64,000 nt of DNA. It comes from Microbispora oryzae. Its GTDB lineage: Bacteria; Actinomycetota; Actinomycetes; Streptosporangiales; Streptosporangiaceae. Both the position numbers and the translations under genes were made by a program. The notes under the pieces are model-generated. The model was not told the DNA's origin. It ran no database searches and was given only the letters and a program-made list of their open reading frames with translations. Location: the NCBI RefSeq assembly GCF_017896165.1, contig NZ_JAFCNB010000002.1, positions 62,001 through 126,000 on the forward strand, read 5' to 3'. This document shows, in pieces, positions 1 to 8,571 of this stretch; position 1 is the first letter of the stretch; every line of letters begins with the position of its first letter.

Positions 1-277
1 CCTCGGGGTCGACCTCGGCGATCACCTCCGCTCCCCGGTATTTGCGATGCGGCAGATGGGTGATCCCGGAGGCCAGCATCCGGTCGATCACGCCGAGGTC
101 GTCGAAGACCTCCAGGCTGCGCGGGCTCAGCCCCTTGCCTCGGGAACCGCCCGCAAACTCCTGGGCCCGATCGACGAGGCGGACGGCGACGCCACGCCGA
201 GCCAGATCACCTGCGAGCGTGAGGCCGGTCGGGCCCGCGCCGACCACGAGAACGTCTGTCTGAGTCACGCTCCCCAT
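1..277 (-). CDS. FAD-dependent aromatic monooxygenase, N-terminal part only
   Basis: The reading frame starts at ATG 277-275 on the minus strand and runs off the left edge after 92 codons. The N-terminus holds the Rossmann FAD-binding motif VVGAGPTGLTLAGDLARRG, followed about residue 45 by SRGKGLSPRSLEVFDDLG, a segment typical of PheA/TfdB-type class A flavin hydroxylases such as those acting on phenols and polyketides. The rest, including the GD motif, is outside the window. It diverges from the TetR gene at 332 across 54 bases, the usual layout for a TetR-controlled monooxygenase. The substrate cannot be told from this fragment. Confidence 0.85.
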   Translation of the reverse strand, partial: MGSVTQTDVLVVGAGPTGLTLAGDLARRGVAVRLVDRAQEFAGGSRGKGLSPRSLEVFDDLGVIDRMLASGITHLPHRKYRGAEVIAEVDPE

Positions 278-331
278 CAAAGCGTTACCAGGTTAAAAAC
301 GCAACCGGGTTAATAATGTTACGCTGACGAG
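278..331. promoter_or_regulatory. Divergent promoter/operator between monooxygenase and TetR gene
   Basis: This AT-rich 54-base gap carries a direct repeat, CCAGGTTAA at 288-296 and CCGGGTTAA at 305-313, 17 bp apart. The flanks form an imperfect dyad, AGCGTTAC at 281-288 against GTTACGCT near 319-326. It is the likely site where the TetR protein encoded at 332 controls itself and the monooxygenase. This is inferred from layout; no binding consensus is known to me. Confidence 0.5.
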
Positions 332-928
332 GTGATCGAGGCGACGGGGCTGCGGGCCCGCAAGAAGGCGCGAACCCACGACGCCATCGCGGACGCGGCG
401 ATCTCGCTCTTCCTGGCCCACGGCTTCGACCAGGTCTCGATCAACGACATCGCCGCGGCGGCCGAGATCTCCAAGCCGACCCTCTTCCGATACTTCGCGA
501 CCAAGGAAGACCTGGTGCTCCACCGGTTCGCGGATCACAACGGTGAGGCCGCGCGCGTCGTGCGTGACCGCCGGCCCGGCGACTCCCCGCTGACGGCGCT
601 GCACCGGCACTTCCGGGACGGCCTCGATCGCCACGAGCCTCTCACCGGCCTCAACGATCACCCCGCGGTGGTGGCGTTTCACCGGCTGGTCTTCACCACA
701 CCGAGCCTGGCGGGACGGCTCACGCGGTACATGATCGAGGACGAGAAGGCACTGGCGGGCGCGCTCGGCCCAGGCATCGAGTCACGACTGCGGGCCGCAC
801 AGGTGCTCGCGGTCCAACGGGTGCTCGCCCAGACGAACTGGCAGAAGATCGCCGAAGGGCGCACCGCCCACGACGTTTACCCCGAGGCCGTGGCCGACGC
901 CGACCTCGCGTTCGCTCAACTGCGATAG
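332..928 (+). CDS. TetR-family transcriptional regulator
   Basis: A 198-residue protein with a GTG start. Residues about 10-60 form a TetR_N helix-turn-helix: RTHDAIADAAISLFLAHGF, then the recognition part ISKPTLFRYFATKEDL. The C-terminal half is the variable ligand-binding domain and resembles the MftR/AcrR-type all-helical fold (ALHRHFRDGL, VQRVLAQTNWQKIAEG). It lies divergent to the partial flavin monooxygenase and probably represses it until the substrate or a related aromatic binds. The ligand is unknown. Confidence 0.88.
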   Translation: MIEATGLRARKKARTHDAIADAAISLFLAHGFDQVSINDIAAAAEISKPTLFRYFATKEDLVLHRFADHNGEAARVVRDRRPGDSPLTALHRHFRDGLDRHEPLTGLNDHPAVVAFHRLVFTTPSLAGRLTRYMIEDEKALAGALGPGIESRLRAAQVLAVQRVLAQTNWQKIAEGRTAHDVYPEAVADADLAFAQLR

Positions 929-1159
929 CGCGCGCCTTCGACCCTGGTAAGGCGCCGCGCCGCCGCGGCCCCCGGCCCCGGCTGTTTCCGTCAGAGAGGC
1001 CTGCCCACCATGTCGGTGATCTGGCGTGGGGCAAGGTCGATCCCCCCCGCGAGTGCTCGACGAGATCCTCGGCTGGTTCGACGAGCTCGCCCCCGATGAA
1101 CGCCGTTGCGCCGCCAGGGGTGCACGACCACACCACGTGGTGCGTCGTCGCCGTCCTCC
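929..1159. other. Gene-poor interval between two converging TetR genes
   Basis: This 231-base stretch separates the ends of the two TetR genes. It has no ORF with convincing coding character. A minus-strand reading contains GGELVEPAEDLVEHSRGG but lacks a credible start and frame, so it could be the remnant of a gene. No clear terminator hairpin was found. Confidence 0.3.
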
Positions 1160-1747
1160 CTACCGAACGCGCAGTCCCGCGATGAGGAGGTCGACCATGC
1201 GGCGCGCGTCGTAGTTAGAGTCGGTGCCCGCGCCGATACAGAGACTGCCGACGCCGCGCATCAATCCGTAGGCGCCCACGTCGGAGACGATCTCGCCCGC
1301 GGCGACCGCCGCGTCGAGCAGTTGGGCGCAGGCGGGGACGAGGCGGTCGAGGAAGTAGGCGTGCAGCGTCTCGAAGGCGGCGTCGCCGGACTGCAACGCC
1401 TCGGCGAGGCCGTGCTTGGTGGCCACGAAGTCGACGAAGCGGTGGATCCACGCCGCCAGGGCCGCGTACGGTGTGTCGCTGTTCGCCAGCAGCTCCGGAC
1501 CGGCCTCGGCACACGCCTCGACCTGGTGCCGGTAGACGGCGACGATGAGATCGGCCCGCGTCGGGAAGTGGCGGTAGATCGTGCCGACGCCGACACCGGC
1601 TCTCGCCGCGATGTCGCGCACGGGCACGTCGACGCCGGAGGCGACGAAGGCCGCGGCCGCCGCGTCCAGCAGTGTCCTCTCGTTGCGCCGGGCGTCGGCC
1701 CGCTTACGCGGGACGGACGGCCCCGCCCCGCCGCCGATGTCGGCCAC
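1160..1747 (-). CDS. TetR-family transcriptional regulator
   Basis: A 195-residue protein. The N-terminal helix-turn-helix is clear: RRNERTLLDAAAAAFVASG, VPVRDIAARAGVGVGTIYRH, FPTRADLIVAV. The C-terminal domain (residues 85-190) looks like the TetR_C family of drug-responsive repressors. It is transcribed away from the flavoenzyme operon that begins at 2074, and the intergenic region has a perfect 7-bp inverted repeat close to this start. This makes it the probable local repressor of the operon and of itself. Confidence 0.88.
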   Translation of the reverse strand: MADIGGGAGPSVPRKRADARRNERTLLDAAAAAFVASGVDVPVRDIAARAGVGVGTIYRHFPTRADLIVAVYRHQVEACAEAGPELLANSDTPYAALAAWIHRFVDFVATKHGLAEALQSGDAAFETLHAYFLDRLVPACAQLLDAAVAAGEIVSDVGAYGLMRGVGSLCIGAGTDSNYDARRMVDLLIAGLRVR

Positions 1748-2073
1748 TGCCTGTTACCTCCGTCGCCAGCCTGAGTTCCGCGTCACAGTTAGCGGAACGT
1801 GGATCCGGTTGTTCAGGATGCCAGACCGGGCCGGCCGGAGCCAAGCCGCGCACCGCCGGGGCCTGCGCGCGGTGCGCGACCCGCACCCCGCAGCCGCACT
1901 CGACCGCTGCCTCCACTCCCGTCCAGACCAAGACCACCCGCGACAGCCAGCGGTATGCGCTGACCGGGCATGCCTGGCCGGGCGGCCGATGGTCCGCCCG
2001 CCTGGGGGGTCTCGACCGAACCGGGTTGATGGACGCTTTGACGAGACCGGTCATCCGAGGGGTAGGAGCGGCA
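1748..2073. promoter_or_regulatory. Divergent regulatory region with TetR-type operator
   Basis: This 326-base gap holds a perfect inverted repeat, GTTCCGC at 1775-1781 and GCGGAAC at 1792-1798, separated by 10 bases. It sits 28-51 bases upstream of the TetR start at 1747. Arm length and spacing suit a TetR dimer. The remaining bases up to 2060 show no gene; a Shine-Dalgarno GTAGGAG lies at 2063-2069 before the flavoenzyme ATG. Control of the 2074-10859 operon from here is inferred. Confidence 0.55.
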
Positions 2074-3537
2074 ATGACGGAAGCAGTCAGCGCGGACGTG
2101 GCGGTCGTCGGCAACGGTGTCATCGGCTACTCGATCGCCATCGAGATCAGTCGCCGGAGCCCGGATACCCGAGTCGCGGTCATCGGCCCGCCCGCCCGTC
2201 CCGGCGGGGCGTCGGTCGCGGCTGGAGCCATGCTCAACTGCTTTGGCGAGGTCACCAAGAACACCCTCTCCCACCCGGCCGGACGGGCCAAGCTGGAACT
2301 GTGCAGGGACGCACTCGACGCCTGGCCGGAGTGGCTGGGCATGCTCGCCGACGACGCGGCGGACCCTGACCTGCCGGGGTACTTCCGCCCCGGCACGTTC
2401 ATCGCGCTGAACGCCAAGTCCGGCAGGCTCGACGAGGACAACTTTCAGGCCACCATCGCAGCATTGGATGAGTACGGGGAGCCATACGAAGAGGTGGATC
2501 CGCGCACGATCCCGGGGCTGGATCCTGTTCCCGACGCCCGGCCGCTGCGTGCGCTCCATCTGCCGCGTGAGGGCGCGATCGACGCGCGCCGGGTGCTCGC
2601 GGCGCTCGAACGTGCCGCGGAGCGACAGGGAGTGATCACGGTGCCGGTCGTCGCGACCGGTGTAGACACCGCGGGCGGGCGCGCCAGCGGCGTCAGGCTG
2701 TCCGATGGGACCTCGGTTGCGGCGGGCACGGTGGTCGTAGCGGCCGGCGCCTTCACCGGCCGATTCCTGGACGTTCTGCCGCCCGGTTCCGTGCCCGCGA
2801 TGCTGGCCGGGACGGGCATCTCGCTGGAGGTGCGCCGGCATCGCCCGCCGCACTTCGACCAGGTCGTGCGCACTCCCAACCGGTCGGGCTCGTGTGGGCT
2901 GCACATCGTTCCGCTGAGCAACGGATCGGAGTACATCGGCGCGACCAACATCGTGCACCGCGAACCCCTCCGCGAGGCATCGTTCGGCATGAGCCACTTC
3001 CTGATCCAGTGCGCCCGCGAGCAGCTGGACCACAAGCTCTTCTCCGCGGACGTCATCCGCTGGATGGTGGGCAACAGGCCGGTCCCCGTCGACGGCTTCC
3101 CACTGATCGGCCCCACCTCGATCGGCGGGCTCGTCGTAGCGGCCGGCACCTACCGGGACGGATTCCATTGCTCGCCGGCCCTTGCGCGCCACGTGGCCGC
3201 GAGCATCCTGTCCGAGGGCGGCGAAACGGGTCTGGAGATGTTCCGGCCGGAACGCCCACTCATCCAGACGATGTCCGTGGATGAATCGATCGCCGAATTC
3301 GCTTACCACGGCGTGTGCGGGGCGTTCGAAGGTGGCCTCGAGCTGCCCTTCTGGATCGGCCCGGAGGCCCTCCAGCCCGTGTACGCGCACGCGGCGCAGC
3401 AGTTCTACGCCCAGATGGAATCCCCGGTCTCGTTGCCTCCGGAGATCCTCATGCACGTCACGCTGAACGCGACCTCGGAGGAGGACACCGAGTCGGTCCT
3501 CGCATTCGTGAAGGCCTCGCACGCTTTCCATGGTTAG
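2074..3537 (+). CDS. FAD-dependent oxidoreductase of the D-amino-acid oxidase family
   Basis: A 487-residue protein. The ATG at 2074 is chosen over upstream in-frame starts because GTAGGAG precedes it and the FAD motif VAVVGNGVIGYSIAIEIS then falls at residue 9. The C-terminal FAD-closing region reads PVDGFPLIGPTSIGGLVVAAG, near residues 345-365, as in DadA/ThiO-type flavoenzymes that oxidise amines or amino acids. About 100 further residues follow, longer than typical glycine oxidases, and I do not recognise this extension. It is the first gene of an operon with an acyl-CoA synthetase, a flavin monooxygenase, a CoA transferase and an aminocarboxypropyl transferase, suggesting that the amine or amino-acid part of a small metabolite is oxidised here. 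Confidence 0.8.
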   Translation: MTEAVSADVAVVGNGVIGYSIAIEISRRSPDTRVAVIGPPARPGGASVAAGAMLNCFGEVTKNTLSHPAGRAKLELCRDALDAWPEWLGMLADDAADPDLPGYFRPGTFIALNAKSGRLDEDNFQATIAALDEYGEPYEEVDPRTIPGLDPVPDARPLRALHLPREGAIDARRVLAALERAAERQGVITVPVVATGVDTAGGRASGVRLSDGTSVAAGTVVVAAGAFTGRFLDVLPPGSVPAMLAGTGISLEVRRHRPPHFDQVVRTPNRSGSCGLHIVPLSNGSEYIGATNIVHREPLREASFGMSHFLIQCAREQLDHKLFSADVIRWMVGNRPVPVDGFPLIGPTSIGGLVVAAGTYRDGFHCSPALARHVAASILSEGGETGLEMFRPERPLIQTMSVDESIAEFAYHGVCGAFEGGLELPFWIGPEALQPVYAHAAQQFYAQMESPVSLPPEILMHVTLNATSEEDTESVLAFVKASHAFHG

Positions 3538-3594
3538 GGCGGTTGACCGGATCCACCTCGAATGCCTGCGCGGCCAGCCGAAAGTAGCGTCCTC

Positions 3595-3687
3595 ATGAGC
3601 ATCTCCGTCCCCGTCGACGCACCACCCGAGCCGATCGAGATCGTCGCCTCGCTCCTGTCCGCTGCGACCAAGGAGTACGCCCGATGA
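3595..3687 (+). CDS. Small ORF of 30 residues, coupled to the acyl-CoA synthetase
   Basis: An ATG at 3595 opens a 30-codon frame beginning MSISVPVDAPPEPIEIVASL. Its TGA overlaps the next ATG in an ATGA arrangement at 3684. The peptide is acidic and proline-rich in its first half and helical-looking in its second, with no signal sequence. No strong Shine-Dalgarno is visible. It could be a real small protein or only a translational lead that couples the synthetase to the gene before. No family is recognised. Confidence 0.4.
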   Translation: MSISVPVDAPPEPIEIVASLLSAATKEYAR

Positions 3688-5549
3688 GCCGGCTCTGGCC
3701 ACGTTATGAAGGCCCCGATGACCTGGCCGCCATCGAAAGACTGCCGTTGGAGGCCCGCGGTCTGCCGGAGTCGACGTACGCGCTGCTCGCACGGGCTGCG
3801 GCTCTGTGGCCGAGCCGTACGGCGATCACCGTCCTGCCAGAAGCCTCCCGCTGGCGCGAACCGCTTCACCGTACGTACGCCGAACTGCTCGCTGAGGTAC
3901 ACCGGTACGCCAACCTGCTCCACCGGCTCGGCGTCCGGCGCGGTGACGTGGTCGCGCTCATGTCGCCGAACTGCGCCGAGCTGATCCCGGCCACACTCGC
4001 CGCGCAGCTCGCCGGCATCGCCGCACCCCTCAACGGCGGTTTGTCGCCGGCGCAGCTGACCCAGCTGCTGGGCCGGTCCGGTGCCCGGGTGCTCATCACT
4101 GCCGGACCCGAGCTTTCCCCGGAGATGTGGGCGAGAGTCGGTGAGCTTGATGGGTTGGACGCGGTCCTGGCGCTGCGGCCCACCGGCGCGACGGGCACTC
4201 CCGAGCCGCTCCCCGCGATCAACGGGGTGCTCATCGGCCACCTCGCCGAGATGGCCGCGGACGAGGACCCTGACGCGTTCGCCGCAGACCTACCTACCCG
4301 GACCGACCTCGCCGCGTTCTTCCACACCGGCGGCACCACCGGGAATCCCAAGCTCGCCGCGCACACGCAGGCCGCCCAGGTCGCCAACGCCTGGATGCTG
4401 GCCGCCGACGCGCGAATCAGCGCTGAGGCGGTGGTGTGCGCCGCGCTGCCGCTGTTCCATGTCAACGCGTTGGTGGTCACCCTGCTCGCCCCGCTGTTCC
4501 GGGGAGCACAGGTGGTGTGGGCCGGGCCGCTCGGCTACCGGGAGCCCGGGCTGTTCGAGGAGTTCTGGAAGATCGTCGAACACTTTCGGATCACCGCTAT
4601 GAGTGCCGTCCCGACCGTGTACTCGGTGCTGGCGCAGTGCCCGGTCAACGCGGACATTTCCAGCCTGCGCCATGCCATGGTCGGCGCTGCACCGCTGCCG
4701 GTCGCGGTCCGTGAGACCTTTCAGAGGCACACGGGCGTCGCCCTGGTGGAAGGCTATGGGCTCACTGAGGGCACCTGCGCGACCGCGCGCAGCTTCCCCT
4801 GCGCGCCCCGCCATGGCGCCGTCGGACAGCGCCTTCCCTATCAGCGGGTAGCGGTCGTGCGTCCCGGCACGTGGGAGGAGTTACCGTACGGCGAGACGGG
4901 CGTGCTGACGATCAGCGGCCCGAACGTCTTCGCCGGCTACGTCACCGGCCGGAATGCCTCCGGCCACATCCTGGACGGCTTGGGAAAGCTGAACGGCGGA
5001 CGCCTCGACACCGGAGACCTCGCCCGCCTCGACCCGGATGGCTTCATTCACCTGGCCGGCCGGGCCAAAGACCTGATCATCCGTGGCGGCCACAACATCG
5101 ACCCGGCCGTCATCGAGGATGCCCTGCTCGCCCACCCCCAGGTCATGGCCGCCAGTGCTGTCGGCCGCCCGGACGCGCACGCCGGCGAGGTGCCGGTCGC
5201 CTACGTCGCTCTCGCACCTGGCGCCACGCTCACCGAAGAGGATCTGTGCGCCTGGGCCGCCGAGCACGTACCGGAGCGGGCCGCCGCGCCCAGGGCGGTA
5301 ACCGTGCTGGACGTGCTCCCGGTCACCGCTGTCGGCAAACCCTACAAACTCCCGTTGCGCGCGGACGCCGTCCGGCGCGCGGTCGTCGAGACCCTCGCCG
5401 CGCTGGAGGTCGGCGCCGAGGTCACCGTCGCGACCGACGACGACGCTGTCGCCGTGACCGTCACCGTCTCACCGGAGCTCACCCTGGATGCGGTCAGGGC
5501 CGCCCTCGACCAGTACTCGGTTCGGTGGTCCGTGGAGGCACGTCCGTGA
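3684..5549 (+). CDS. AMP-dependent acyl-CoA synthetase (class I adenylate-forming)
   Basis: A 621-residue enzyme predicted to activate a carboxylic acid with ATP and load it on CoA. The P-loop signature FFHTGGTTGNPKLAAHT is near residue 212, the A5 motif GYGLTEGTC near 358, and the A7/A8 region GRLDTGDLARLDPDGFIHLAGRAKDLIIRGGHNIDP around 440-475. The catalytic lysine region is VTAVGKPYKLPL near 550. About 60 extra residues follow the family core. Residue 400 is encoded by TTA (4881-4883), so expression may depend on the bldA leucyl-tRNA. Start and stop overlaps tie it to its operon, where a CoA transferase lies two genes downstream. Confidence 0.9.
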   Translation: MSRLWPRYEGPDDLAAIERLPLEARGLPESTYALLARAAALWPSRTAITVLPEASRWREPLHRTYAELLAEVHRYANLLHRLGVRRGDVVALMSPNCAELIPATLAAQLAGIAAPLNGGLSPAQLTQLLGRSGARVLITAGPELSPEMWARVGELDGLDAVLALRPTGATGTPEPLPAINGVLIGHLAEMAADEDPDAFAADLPTRTDLAAFFHTGGTTGNPKLAAHTQAAQVANAWMLAADARISAEAVVCAALPLFHVNALVVTLLAPLFRGAQVVWAGPLGYREPGLFEEFWKIVEHFRITAMSAVPTVYSVLAQCPVNADISSLRHAMVGAAPLPVAVRETFQRHTGVALVEGYGLTEGTCATARSFPCAPRHGAVGQRLPYQRVAVVRPGTWEELPYGETGVLTISGPNVFAGYVTGRNASGHILDGLGKLNGGRLDTGDLARLDPDGFIHLAGRAKDLIIRGGHNIDPAVIEDALLAHPQVMAASAVGRPDAHAGEVPVAYVALAPGATLTEEDLCAWAAEHVPERAAAPRAVTVLDVLPVTAVGKPYKLPLRADAVRRAVVETLAALEVGAEVTVATDDDAVAVTVTVSPELTLDAVRAALDQYSVRWSVEARP

Positions 5550-5658
5550 CCGGCCCTGGTGTGGCCGCCGCCGGAGCGGGCCCGGCCCCGGGTTCACCAC
5601 GGCGGCCGGTGCGCTACCCACCCATTCCTAGATAAACCTTCGAGAACGGGCGAAAGGT

Positions 5659-6699
5659 ATGGATACCGAGATCGCGGTGATCGGCGCCGGCCAGTCAGGC
5701 CTGGCCTTGGGGCACGAACTGCACCGCATGAAGGCCGACTTCCTGATCCTGGACGCCGCATCCCAGGTGGGCGCGTCCTGGCGGGACCGCTGGGACTCCC
5801 TGAGGCTCTTCACACCCGCGCGCTACAACGGGCTGCCCGGCTTGCGCTTCCCGGGCCATCCGAACCACCATCCGGGAAAGGACGAGGTGGCGGCCTACCT
5901 TGCCGAGTACGCCCACGCCTTCGACCTTCCGCTGAGGCTCCGCACAAGGGTCACCGCCCTGACCAAAGACGACGGCTTCCGCCTGGAGACCAGCACCGGC
6001 ACCGTCCTTGCCAAGCAGGTGGTGCTGGCCACAGGCCCGTTCCAGAAACCCCACGTCCCCCTCGTCGCAGCGAGGCTCGCCGACACGGTCGTGTCGCTGC
6101 ACAGTTCCGGATATCGCAACCCGGAGCAACTGCCCGACGGGTGCGTGGTCGTCGTCGGCGCCGGCAACTCGGGCGTCCAGATCGCGGCCGAACTGGCCGC
6201 ACACGGCCGCAGCGTCGTGCTGTCCGGACGCGAGCTGCCAAGGCTGCCGCAACGGTTCCTCGGAGCCGACCTCTTCCGCTGGTTCGATCGCCTCGGGCTG
6301 CTGGAGGTGTCCGCCGACTCCCCGCGGGGCCAGAAGATGCGAACCCGGGAGATGATCATCGGCACCGACCTGCGCGGGCCGGTACGTGCGGGGCTGATCA
6401 CCCGAGTCGGCCGCCTGTCCGCCGCCGACGGGCGGCGGATGGAGTTCGAGGGCGGCTCTGGTGTGCTCGCGGATGCCGTGGTCTGGGCCACCGGCTACCG
6501 GACGTCCCTGCCATGGGTGGATACGGCAGTCCTCGACGACACCGGCGTTCCGCGACAGAACCAAGGGATGACCGGGCTCGACGGCCTTTACGTCTTGGGC
6601 CTGCCGTGGATGACGCATCGAGCCTCCGCCCTTCTCGCCGGTGCCGGGCGTGACGCGGCGCTGATCGCCAGCCACATCGCGGCGCGGAGGAAGCCGTGA
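5659..6699 (+). CDS. Flavin-containing monooxygenase (CzcO-type NAD(P)H/FAD enzyme)
   Basis: A 346-residue protein. The FAD motif IAVIGAGQSGLALGHEL lies at the N-terminus, the segment SWRDRWDSLRLFTPARYNGL near 45-65 is typical of the CzcO/FMO group, and the NADPH motif VVVVGAGNSGVQIAAELA is near residue 160. The closing ATG motif is VVWATGY near 275. Such enzymes hydroxylate or oxygenate N, S or ketone groups. The gene follows the synthetase by 109 bases and overlaps the next start by 4 bases (GTGA). The substrate is not evident; an amine of the pathway intermediate is one possibility. Confidence 0.85.
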   Translation: MDTEIAVIGAGQSGLALGHELHRMKADFLILDAASQVGASWRDRWDSLRLFTPARYNGLPGLRFPGHPNHHPGKDEVAAYLAEYAHAFDLPLRLRTRVTALTKDDGFRLETSTGTVLAKQVVLATGPFQKPHVPLVAARLADTVVSLHSSGYRNPEQLPDGCVVVVGAGNSGVQIAAELAAHGRSVVLSGRELPRLPQRFLGADLFRWFDRLGLLEVSADSPRGQKMRTREMIIGTDLRGPVRAGLITRVGRLSAADGRRMEFEGGSGVLADAVVWATGYRTSLPWVDTAVLDDTGVPRQNQGMTGLDGLYVLGLPWMTHRASALLAGAGRDAALIASHIAARRKP

Positions 6700-8570
6700 C
6701 CCGCGCGGCCGCCACGGCGACGGTCCTCACCGGGTACACCGTCGCCGGAGCCCCCCGAACACTCGCCGAGGCCACCTGCCTCCGCCACCTGACCGATCTC
6801 GGTGCCACCGCGACCCGTCACCCCTCCCGTCACCCCGGTACTCCGATGGAAGTCGCGGCACCGGACGGGACCACCCTCGGCGTACGGGCCGACTGGGCAG
6901 GACCGGTCGCTGACGGCCCCGTCGACGAGGTCACCGTCCAGGCCAGGTGCGGGCTCATGGCGGTGCACGGACGCCGGGAGGGCCTCGGTCCCCGGCGGAT
7001 CGGCCTCGACTATGCCGCGACGGCCGCCGGGGTCCTCGCCGCTACCGGCGTGCTGGCAGTGCTGGTCGGCCGGGCGTACGGCCATGAGGGAGGAACGGTC
7101 GTCGAAACCTCTGCGACCGAGGCGGCGCTGCTCACGGTGTCGCACTACCTCGCCGCTGCCACCGCCGCCGCCCAGGCCGGCGATGACGACGGGCTCGCCC
7201 TCCTCCAGAGGGCACTGCTCACTGAAGGAGAGCCGCCACCGTTCACCTCGGCCGACGGGGTCCTTTTCGAGCTCGAATGCATCGACGCCGACGCATGGCG
7301 CCGGATGTGGGAGGCGCTCGGCGTTACGGCGGCGATCGCTGGGCGCTGCTGGCTGACCTTCGACCTGCGCTTTCCCCGCGCGGAAGGGCCGCTGCCGCCC
7401 GAGCTGCACGCCGCGGCCCGATCTCGTCCGCTGGCGGAGATCGCTGCCATCGCGGCCGAGGCCGGGGTCAGCCTGTGCCGCCTGCGGAGCGCAGCCGAAC
7501 GCCTCGAAGAGCTCGGCCTGCGCGAGCACGGACGAGTGGGGCCACCGTGGACGATCGTTCCCCACGAGATCCTTCCATCAGCTGCGCACCCGCCCCGCAC
7601 CCACAGGACGAACGCGGGCGCCGGGCCACTGACCGGACTACGCGTCGTCGAGCTTGGGCGCCGGATCCAGGGCCCGGTCGCCGGGATGGTCCTGCGCCGC
7701 CTGGGCGCCGACGTCGTACGGATCGAGCCGCCGGGCGGTGAGCCGCACCGGTCCTTCCCACCGCTCATCGACGGCTGCTCCGCGCCCTTCCTCGCGGTGA
7801 ACGGCGGCAAGGAGGTTGTGCAGGCCGACCTGCGGACCCCGCGCGGCCGCGACGCCGTACGTGAGCTGATCTCCGGTGCTGACGCGTTCTTGCACAACCT
7901 GGCTCCTGGCAGAGCAGACGACCTCGGGCTCGGCGCCGCCGCCTCGGCCGCCATGAACCCGCGGCTCGTGTGGGCCGTCGCCTCCGCTTGGGGGGACGCC
8001 CGCGAACCTGCGGCCCTGCATGGCACCGACTACATCGTTCAGGCGTACGCGGGCCTGGGCGAGCAGCTCCGGCCCGACGACGAGCGCCCGGTTCCTTCCC
8101 TGATGACCCTGCTCGACTTCCTCGGCGGACTGACTGTGGCTGAGGGCGTCGTGGCCGCCCTTGCCGCCCGTACGTCGGACGGACGAGGCAGGCGCGTCGA
8201 GTCGGGCCTGCTTGCGGCGGCGGGTGTGCTCCAGGCTCCAGCGCTCGAGGATCTGGCGGCGGAACGGGAGATCGGCCGCCGGAACGGCCGCCCGATCTGG
8301 ACGGAGCTCGACCGGCCGCTGCCCACCGCCCACGGCTTCCTCGCACTGCCCGCAGGCACTCCGGCAGATCGATTCCGCCGTACGGTCCCCTCGATCGAGG
8401 CCCTCACCACGAGGCCCGCCGACGACTGGGTGAAGCTCCTGCGCCAGTCGGGGATAGACGCCGTCACGGTGTGCGAGGACCTGGCTGATCTTCCTGCCGA
8501 CTCAGGACTCTCCGAGCTCCTGCACGGGACCAGAGCCGCGTTCACCAGGAACCCCTGGAGATTTGAGTGA
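6696..8570 (+). CDS. CaiB/BaiF-type CoA transferase (class III), tandem-domain
   Basis: A 624-residue protein starting GTG and overlapping the previous stop. The C-terminal half, from about residue 310, is a full class III CoA transferase: LTGLRVVELGRRIQGPVAGM, LGADVVRIEPPGG, DLRTPRGRDAVRELI, and the catalytic Asp region HGTDYIVQAYAGLG. The N-terminal 200 residues look like a degenerate copy of the same fold (DYAATAAGVLAATGVLAVL), so this is a tandem fusion with probably one active site. The middle section is alpha-helical and unassigned. It would move CoA between the acid activated by the neighbouring synthetase and another acid, or act as a CoA-carrier step in the pathway. Confidence 0.8.
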   Translation: MTRAAATATVLTGYTVAGAPRTLAEATCLRHLTDLGATATRHPSRHPGTPMEVAAPDGTTLGVRADWAGPVADGPVDEVTVQARCGLMAVHGRREGLGPRRIGLDYAATAAGVLAATGVLAVLVGRAYGHEGGTVVETSATEAALLTVSHYLAAATAAAQAGDDDGLALLQRALLTEGEPPPFTSADGVLFELECIDADAWRRMWEALGVTAAIAGRCWLTFDLRFPRAEGPLPPELHAAARSRPLAEIAAIAAEAGVSLCRLRSAAERLEELGLREHGRVGPPWTIVPHEILPSAAHPPRTHRTNAGAGPLTGLRVVELGRRIQGPVAGMVLRRLGADVVRIEPPGGEPHRSFPPLIDGCSAPFLAVNGGKEVVQADLRTPRGRDAVRELISGADAFLHNLAPGRADDLGLGAAASAAMNPRLVWAVASAWGDAREPAALHGTDYIVQAYAGLGEQLRPDDERPVPSLMTLLDFLGGLTVAEGVVAALAARTSDGRGRRVESGLLAAAGVLQAPALEDLAAEREIGRRNGRPIWTELDRPLPTAHGFLALPAGTPADRFRRTVPSIEALTTRPADDWVKLLRQSGIDAVTVCEDLADLPADSGLSELLHGTRAAFTRNPWRFE

Positions 8571-8571
8571 A

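Noticed and set aside
1813-3792. A 659-codon minus-strand frame opposite the DAO-like gene
   Set aside because: Arg/Gly-rich, no motifs, no ribosome site; the plus strand has a complete flavoenzyme.
6696-8570. A frameshifted pair of CoA transferase genes
   Set aside because: The weak N-terminal copy and the full C-terminal copy are in one frame with no stop; a tandem fusion explains it.
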